DNA from: Treponema primitia ZAS-2
GTDB lineage: Bacteria > Spirochaetota > Spirochaetia > Treponematales > Breznakiellaceae
Length of the DNA: 64,000 nt
Assembly: GCF_000214375.1 (NCBI RefSeq)
Contig: NC_015578.1
Coordinates: 2,170,001-2,234,000 of the forward strand
Direction of reading: 5' to 3'
A model generated the notes under the pieces. The model made no database searches and had not been told where the DNA came from. It worked only from the letters and a program-made list of their open reading frames with translations. A program made the translations under genes and the position numbers. Positions 58,801 through 64,000 of this stretch are shown here, piece after piece; the stretch's first letter is position 1, and the number at the start of each line of letters is the position of its first letter.

Positions 58801-61800
58801 TTTCCGGGGTTGACCAGGATCACCTTACGGTAGGGATACTGGCAAAGGACCGGTTCCTGAAATCAACCGAAACAACCCTTACCGTAAAATTTGACCAGGT
58901 TCCCCCGGTTGTTGAAAGCACCTACCCCGCAAGCGGGGCCGGATGGTTTAGTTCCAACTTCAGCATCGCAGGAAGCGCCTGGGATCCTACCAGGGATGAT
59001 CAGGACAAGGAAGCGCATCCTCCGGTAATCCCCGGAGCCAATGGGGAGATTGCAGATGTTAAATACTGGATCGGCAAAAAAACTGCTGTTCCGGTAACTG
59101 ATTTGAATTTATGGGCCCACGCAAACCTTGCCAATCGGAACGCCCCCCGGACCAGCTGGAGCGTGTATGTCCCGGTGGAAACGGCAACTGAGGAGGGGGA
59201 GTTTGTACTCTATATCGCGGCTATTGATCAGACGGGGCAAACAAGCCTGGCCCTTAACGGGTCGGTTCCCTATTTTACCCCTGCCCTAACGACAAATTTA
59301 TTTGCAAATACTAACATAGTATCCATACCCTATGGAATAGACAAATACTTTCCCCAGGCAAGCGGCAAAATAACAGGCTCAAGCGATCCTGAAAATGTTG
59401 CGGCCTATACTTCTTACAAGGATATACTCTTTGACCTTTCCGGCACTATTTCTGACACCAACGGGCTGCAATCCTACACCATAACCCAGCAAAGGAACCT
59501 GGAAACGCCGGTTGATATAACTAATTTTAGCACCACCCTTACTGCCGGCAGTACCAGCCTGAACTGGTCCCTGAGTTCACTGCCTAGAAAAACTGATAAA
59601 ACTGTGATTAGCCCCGCTGATCTGCAAAGCGGCGCCTATGATGGTATCTACACCTACACTATTACTGTCATCGATGTAGCGAACCAGACCAGCACTATCA
59701 CCCGGACCGTGTACCTGGACACCCAGGCGCCTACGGTAACGGTAAAACAGCAGCAGAGTTCCTATCTGGACCCGGTGATTAGGGCAAACTTTACTTCCGA
59801 ACGCCTGACCTTTGTGGGGGAGGCTAAGGATAGGAGTCCGGGAACCGTGAAAAATGTCTACTACTGGGACGGGCCGGAAGGGGTTTCTCCCACCCTTAGC
59901 TACCCTACCCTTGCCCAAGTTGAAGCCCAGACAGGGCTCCCTGCTACCTGGGAATGGAAACTCGCCGACGGGGTCCCCGGTTCATGGCGCATCGAAATTA
60001 ACCTGCCTAACAATACTCCCGAAGGAAAGCGGCGGATAAAGATCATCGCCTTTGACAACCAGGGGCACCGGAGTGAGAAGCTTTTTTACACAGGCCCCGG
60101 GGGATCAGAGACTGACGCTGAAACCGAGCTGGGGGTCACTGATCCGACAAAGCGTTACGATTTCCCCTATGCCCTGGATAAAACCCCTCCTGCGGTAAGT
60201 GGAAAAATATTCAACACACCTGACTTGGCTGCGGGAACCGGGGCATTTACCTACTACCGGGATCTTCGCTTTGATCTTACCGGGCTTATTTCCGATGCCA
60301 ACGGACTAAAGTCTTTTTCCATAATCCAGCGGAAGGACTCAGGCATGGATAGTACCCTTACCGGTGAGCTCACCGCACCGCTATTGGTGCCCGGGGCAGG
60401 CTTATATAACTGGACCCTGCCTTCGCTGCCCAGAAAAACTGACAAAACTGTGATTAGCCCCGCAGAACTGCAAAGCGGCGCCTATGACGGTATCTACACC
60501 TACACTATTACTGTTATAGACGTGGCTGACCGGATCAGTTCCATTACCCGAACCGTCCATGTGGACACCCAAGCGCCTGAGATTAGCGTTATTACGCCCC
60601 ATACTTCCTATGTGGATTCAACGAAACGGGCTTATTTTTCCACGGAGCACTTGTTTTTGGCCGGAGAGGCAACAGACAGGAGCCCGGGTACAGTAAAAAA
60701 TGTCTACTACTGGGACGGCTTAGCCTCGGCTTCCCCAGCTCATGGGGATCCAAGCCTTGCCTGGATTGAAGCCCAGACAGGGGCCCCTGAGACCTGGGAG
60801 TGGAAGCCCGCCCAGGGCACCCCAAATTCCTGGCGTATTGATTTTAACCTGCCCATAGGCGAACACGAAGGGGACAGGCGGATGAAGATCATCGCCTTTG
60901 ACAATCAAGGCCACCGCTGTGAAAAGCTTTTGTACTCCGGAGCTAGCTTGGGTACCGATGCTGAAACCGAACTTGGAGGCCTTGACCAGGACAAACGCTA
61001 CGATTTCCCCTATGCCCTGGACCGCTCTGATCCGCAGTTGACGGAAAACACCATTGGTACGGAAAACCAAAAACTGGTGGCCTCGGAATTCAGCCTGGGT
61101 GGGCGCTTCGGGGACACCAATAAACTGGTTTCCCTTAAAATTGAACAGGAAAAACAGCTCAGTTCCAACACCTGGGACACTGCCACAATCATTACCATTC
61201 CCCATGCGCCCTTTTCAGGGATAGACGAGCTTTGGAGTACCGATGATCTGGGACCAGGAAAGAAGCTGCCCGTGGATGCCCTGGGCAACCATGATCCTGT
61301 TGCAAGCGGCGTTTACCAGTACACTATTACTGCTACGGATATAGTGGGCAGAAAGACCCGGCTGGTACGCCGGGTAAAGGTGGATGTCACTCCCCCGGGG
61401 ATAAAAATCCAGTTCAGTTCTTATCAGCCTGATAAATGGTACGATACAACCACCAATATCCGGGGTGACGCTGACGATAGTAACCCTGATAATACCGCCG
61501 GTTCCGGGGTATCCGGAGTCTATTACTGGTACGGTCCCCAAACAGGTGCGGGAAGTACCCCGCCGCCCTATACTACCCTTGATCTGCTTCAGTCGAACTG
61601 GCTATCCGCCTCAGGAACAGATTCATGGAGCGTGCCCCTGGATATATCCGAGCCCGGTTTTACGGAAGGGCTCTATACCCTTTGGGTACTTCCCACAGAT
61701 GTGGCGGGCAATATAGGCGGCAATAAACCCACCACCCCCGGCGTCCCTCCCCTGTCCGGGGATCCCCTGAAATACGATTTCAAGGTAGATAAGGCCAAGC

Positions 61801-64000
61801 CCGAAGTGGAAGAGACCTTTATCGATCCCGATGTAACGGCCCCCTATACCAATTCGCCTGAAAACCGCAGCCCCTTGAGAAAAGATTTTTTCAACCTGAA
61901 CCTGAATTTCAGGGACAGCTATATGCTTAAATCCGTTACGGTTACCCAGTCCATAAATGGCGGGCCCTCCCTAACGCTGGCGAATATTACTAATTTAGCC
62001 ACCCTCAGCGGCTCCCTCCCCATGAGCAGCCTTCCCTGGGCAGCTCCCAATACCCCGGTAGCTACCCTGGCGGACGGCGTCTATACCTATGCAGTAACCG
62101 TAAGTGACCAGGCGGGGAAAACCGCATCCCTTATCCGCACCATTACTGTGGACAGGGAAAAGCCCAAGGTACACATAAAAACCCCGGACAATGACAATTC
62201 CCAGGCCATTGGGCAGATAACCATCGAAGGGGAAGCCAAAGACCTTCCCTACGGCAAGGTAGTAAAAGTCCTTTACTGGACAGGGCTGAAGGAAGATGAT
62301 TCCTCATACCCCGCGGTGGCGATTCCGGTCCCGATCCCTGTTTATAACCCGGCGGACCCCATTTATGATCCCACCAATACCAACTACAATACCCGGCCCT
62401 GGCAAGAAGTTGACGGCATAAGCCCGGGCCTGTCGTCCCTGTGGTTTAAGACCATCCCCCTGGGGGGCACAGCGGAAGGCAAGCGCCAGGTGGCGGTGAT
62501 CGCGGTGGACCATTTGGGCAACTTCAGCTCGCCTGAACTGTATAACCCGAGTACCAACACAGATCATGTGGGCATACGCTACTTCTCCAAGGATGACAGC
62601 CAACCCTCCTTTGAGGAAACGGTCATAAAAGGCTCCACAGAATCCATGCAAAAGCCCCAATTTTTACTTAAAGGGAGTGCCCAGGACAGCAATGCTATCG
62701 ACCGGGTGGTGCTGAAACAGGAATGGACAGGAACGGGGCCCTCCCCTATTCCCCAGACTATTACGGTGACCCTGGTTCTTAACAGGCACCCGAGCTATAA
62801 AAAACAGACCCAGTATTGGTGCTTTAATGACCTACCCTATAAAGACACAGACACCGAGGCTCATGGTTCAAGCAATTTAAGCACCGTTAGTAACGGCGGT
62901 ACAAACAGCTCTGATCCCATAAGCTTTACCCCCGCCCTTGCGGACAGGTATACCGGGGACGGCAAATTCCGCTATACCCTCACTGCCTACGATGCTGCGG
63001 GTTCAGTGGTTCTGCTGACCCGGAATGTGGCCATAGACACCACGCCGCCCAGGGTCTTCCTGGACGCCGGAAATCCCCTCCAGAATTCCTTCTTCGATCA
63101 GAACGCCATTATCCGGGGGAGCGCCGAAGACACCGGGGCCAACAAATCCGGAGTAGAGGATATCTACTACTGGATAGCCCTCAGGTCGGTGACAACGATT
63201 CCGCCCCATGCAGGGAAAAACGATCTCACCGCTGCTGCCAATGGCTGGCAGCGGGCTGAACACGCCGTTTCCGGGGGAAACGATACCTGGCGCCTGAGCA
63301 TCGATACTACAGTTCTCAGCCCGGAAGGGGAATACCAGCTTCAGGTGCTGGCCCTGGATTATGCGGGAAATACTGGCGGCGATCCGGGAACCCCGGCCAG
63401 CCCGGTTCAATACCTCTTCGGAGTGGACAAGGCTCTCCCGATGGGGGATGAACTGGCCATGGGCACAGATAAATTCACTGCTATAGCGTTCTTCCTGGGG
63501 GGTACCCTCTACGATACCTACGGCATAAATGACTATACGGGTGTCAAGATAAGCCAGAGCAAAGATGGGGGTACAGAAGTACTACTCAAGGCGTTTACAG
63601 ACAACCCCGGGACAAACTACACCGAATACGCTACCCATGGCTCCATACCCGGCGGCAGGCCCGCAGAAACCAGGTGGTGGGAACTAACCGGCCTGCCTAG
63701 GAACCCCGGTAGCCCGGCCACTACCCTGTTAGCGGACGGCAAGTATACGTATAAAATTACCTTCAAAGACAAGGCAGGAAAAGAAAGCGCCATCACCCGC
63801 ACTATTTCTGTGGATAATACCGATCCTACCCTGAGCATAAAACCGGCGGATCCGGATCATCCCAACGACTTGGCTATCTATGCCGGGTCCGTCACTATCC
63901 TGGGAACCGCCAGCGATCCTGCGCCGGGCACGGTGACCACGGTGTATACCTGGATTGGGGCTGACGGCTCAAGTCCGGCATCCACCCTGCCCCTGGACGG
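55887..64000 (+). CDS. Giant Ig-like repeat lipoprotein, 3' end outside window
   Basis: An open frame of at least 2704 codons from the ATG at 55887 to the window end. A lipoprotein signal (MKRFLEKGVVLALAFVALIS then Cys21) predicts membrane anchoring and surface or periplasmic exposure. The rest is a chain of Ig-like/cadherin-like beta sandwiches, each ending in a strand such as DGIYTYTITVIDVANQTST followed by a linker DTQAPTV or DKTPPAV. One 282-residue unit is duplicated at DNA level: 59577 onward matches 60423 onward closely, with the same KTDKTVISPA, SGAYDGIYTYTITV and RSPGTVKNVYYWDG. A role in adhesion or cell-surface interaction is inferred. Confidence 0.88.
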   Translation, partial: MKRFLEKGVVLALAFVALISCENPVEAGLGIRVDVNPPLIAIEWPPSGAFIDGDLVFRVSVTDDMQVDHVYVRSGMEADYPNSTWAPIFAPEPGSYIWTWPKRTTDDDDGTFKVRFRAVDTSGKVSETSDLIYKIKNLPPRIDLNRPNFMLKNRSVVGESELAAIRRGLSIPQGDYLTGISTDSKGIRGGFPRIKLWREGTDVPSEWAKMDFYSTEADGATDLNFRWMMRVHPDDPEAPNAEKDVNKWDAYETGVYRMQIWVQDSGDSEPPVETIFPPPFTLDGREYDYLPITITPFVEQVLLSVEMDTRSQDLAYQSQPFSFSATASHSSGIENFKLRVRRAQGDYHELIWRYEDTTGIPGMDINGHETLSASAVSLSVTPGSEYPEKGGGAFNFSSGAYTFLIEAYPSGSQNSPVIWQQKITIDNDPPTVTIPRIDPALVVNYAAPPLDIAFKKDRPLGISEGRVVNGKVIINIKADDPSGLAEQLAEPNNTASKLYRQFRYLLIKTPAFTTEPQAQAYLETILPSVNNTINASAVYNFNKDSITTLNDQNRSHGFISAPAAPLGAAGSSEYWAGFVDDLPYATDDVFKILKSTDSAPDILTINTTIPFPDANSTGELFFFLAAKDKADNLATLAKDGAPIGYHFHVDQQDDKPTVKFTDLNGGINEAEKLAGAFSNILDLNARLRGILEDDDGINLANPGNAKFELYKTGTHAGDEAPGYVPQASDSKTIPHNEQLIGRQDRSINFEFSRADMGRAYGLPALEDGIYRLTITVTDDITKKDGLSAVSNTIGPVFFAIDSANPAITIKTPQNYGYAGRDFPVRIEAFDGNNPLYLEIRPPRAAASTANFNGGALGFNGTTPYYTGNLPGIVQYWDINYINWIKSAPELDWFKGDATSDTSTNKRLAKYGEKRLSEIRADAAAWTKIGGDANGMDNLKKILEQAKLDMVGISGPSDTNPAVTGTCQWDFHLSGVDQDHLTVGILAKDRFLKSTETTLTVKFDQVPPVVESTYPASGAGWFSSNFSIAGSAWDPTRDDQDKEAHPPVIPGANGEIADVKYWIGKKTAVPVTDLNLWAHANLANRNAPRTSWSVYVPVETATEEGEFVLYIAAIDQTGQTSLALNGSVPYFTPALTTNLFANTNIVSIPYGIDKYFPQASGKITGSSDPENVAAYTSYKDILFDLSGTISDTNGLQSYTITQQRNLETPVDITNFSTTLTAGSTSLNWSLSSLPRKTDKTVISPADLQSGAYDGIYTYTITVIDVANQTSTITRTVYLDTQAPTVTVKQQQSSYLDPVIRANFTSERLTFVGEAKDRSPGTVKNVYYWDGPEGVSPTLSYPTLAQVEAQTGLPATWEWKLADGVPGSWRIEINLPNNTPEGKRRIKIIAFDNQGHRSEKLFYTGPGGSETDAETELGVTDPTKRYDFPYALDKTPPAVSGKIFNTPDLAAGTGAFTYYRDLRFDLTGLISDANGLKSFSIIQRKDSGMDSTLTGELTAPLLVPGAGLYNWTLPSLPRKTDKTVISPAELQSGAYDGIYTYTITVIDVADRISSITRTVHVDTQAPEISVITPHTSYVDSTKRAYFSTEHLFLAGEATDRSPGTVKNVYYWDGLASASPAHGDPSLAWIEAQTGAPETWEWKPAQGTPNSWRIDFNLPIGEHEGDRRMKIIAFDNQGHRCEKLLYSGASLGTDAETELGGLDQDKRYDFPYALDRSDPQLTENTIGTENQKLVASEFSLGGRFGDTNKLVSLKIEQEKQLSSNTWDTATIITIPHAPFSGIDELWSTDDLGPGKKLPVDALGNHDPVASGVYQYTITATDIVGRKTRLVRRVKVDVTPPGIKIQFSSYQPDKWYDTTTNIRGDADDSNPDNTAGSGVSGVYYWYGPQTGAGSTPPPYTTLDLLQSNWLSASGTDSWSVPLDISEPGFTEGLYTLWVLPTDVAGNIGGNKPTTPGVPPLSGDPLKYDFKVDKAKPEVEETFIDPDVTAPYTNSPENRSPLRKDFFNLNLNFRDSYMLKSVTVTQSINGGPSLTLANITNLATLSGSLPMSSLPWAAPNTPVATLADGVYTYAVTVSDQAGKTASLIRTITVDREKPKVHIKTPDNDNSQAIGQITIEGEAKDLPYGKVVKVLYWTGLKEDDSSYPAVAIPVPIPVYNPADPIYDPTNTNYNTRPWQEVDGISPGLSSLWFKTIPLGGTAEGKRQVAVIAVDHLGNFSSPELYNPSTNTDHVGIRYFSKDDSQPSFEETVIKGSTESMQKPQFLLKGSAQDSNAIDRVVLKQEWTGTGPSPIPQTITVTLVLNRHPSYKKQTQYWCFNDLPYKDTDTEAHGSSNLSTVSNGGTNSSDPISFTPALADRYTGDGKFRYTLTAYDAAGSVVLLTRNVAIDTTPPRVFLDAGNPLQNSFFDQNAIIRGSAEDTGANKSGVEDIYYWIALRSVTTIPPHAGKNDLTAAANGWQRAEHAVSGGNDTWRLSIDTTVLSPEGEYQLQVLALDYAGNTGGDPGTPASPVQYLFGVDKALPMGDELAMGTDKFTAIAFFLGGTLYDTYGINDYTGVKISQSKDGGTEVLLKAFTDNPGTNYTEYATHGSIPGGRPAETRWWELTGLPRNPGSPATTLLADGKYTYKITFKDKAGKESAITRTISVDNTDPTLSIKPADPDHPNDLAIYAGSVTILGTASDPAPGTVTTVYTWIGADGSSPASTLPLD

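Noticed and set aside
59400-61030. Long repeats as possible CRISPR or noncoding repeat array
   Set aside because: Repeats are in frame, hundreds of bases long and encode Ig-like units of the lipoprotein; no short repeat-spacer pattern exists in the window.

Overview
The window looks like a moderately GC-rich spirochaete chromosome, most likely a Treponema. This is an inference from the giant Ig-repeat lipoprotein, the very large ligand-propeller hybrid kinases and the overall gene style; no rRNA or species marker is present. Two host ends enclose a mosaic of mobile DNA about 54 kb long. Left host end: the C-terminal part of a CorC/TlyC protein (1-757) coupled to a Nudix hydrolase (754-1158). 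Right host end: tRNA-Cys (55326-55396, minus) and the start of a lipoprotein gene that runs out of the window (55887-64000).

Attachment structure: a core TTACAACGTAA occurs at 1182, 14214 and 55302. The right copy abuts the 3' end of tRNA-Cys, next to an intact tyrosine integrase. The left copy matches the right one at 34 of 41 ungapped positions, running into a degenerate tRNA-Cys 3' end. The middle copy sits about 110 bp upstream of a broken integrase. I read this as two tandem integrative elements in one tRNA-Cys site: a decayed element A (about 1.2-14.2 kb) and a prophage-based element B (about 14.2-55.3 kb).

Element A holds an IS256 transposase remnant, an imuB N-terminal fragment, a three-gene signalling operon (two paralogous hybrid histidine kinases and a receiver-cyclase), a chimeric ORF starting with a dnaE2 C-terminal fragment, a second Nudix gene, a parA pseudogene split by a complete IS256-family element, and the broken integrase.

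Element B is an HK97-type prophage read on the minus strand: integrase, HTH/excisionase-like protein, small and large terminase, portal, a pseudo-receiver LuxR protein, prohead protease and major capsid (55.1-47.5 kb). Transcription then stops at a bidirectional terminator. The head-tail connector, tail, holin, endolysin and P4-type primase genes resume only at 26.6-16.6 kb. About 20 kb of non-phage cargo fills the gap between capsid and connector genes, bordered by a truncated second copy of the connector gene.

The cargo has an AT-rich left part of small unknown, membrane and secreted proteins, then an ImuB-DnaE2 mutasome cassette with a DUF72 gene and a divergent self-cleaving LexA/CI-like repressor. 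After that come a Trypco2-domain protein, a Type ISP restriction-modification enzyme, an unknown membrane protein, an ASCH-domain protein and three small plus-strand genes. A short palindromic repeat around GGTGCCTGGCACC recurs between cargo genes, and other cargo fragments (dnaE2, connector) are duplicated, so the cargo looks assembled piece by piece. Likely roles are induced mutagenesis and defence carried by the prophage, but this is inferred from gene content only.
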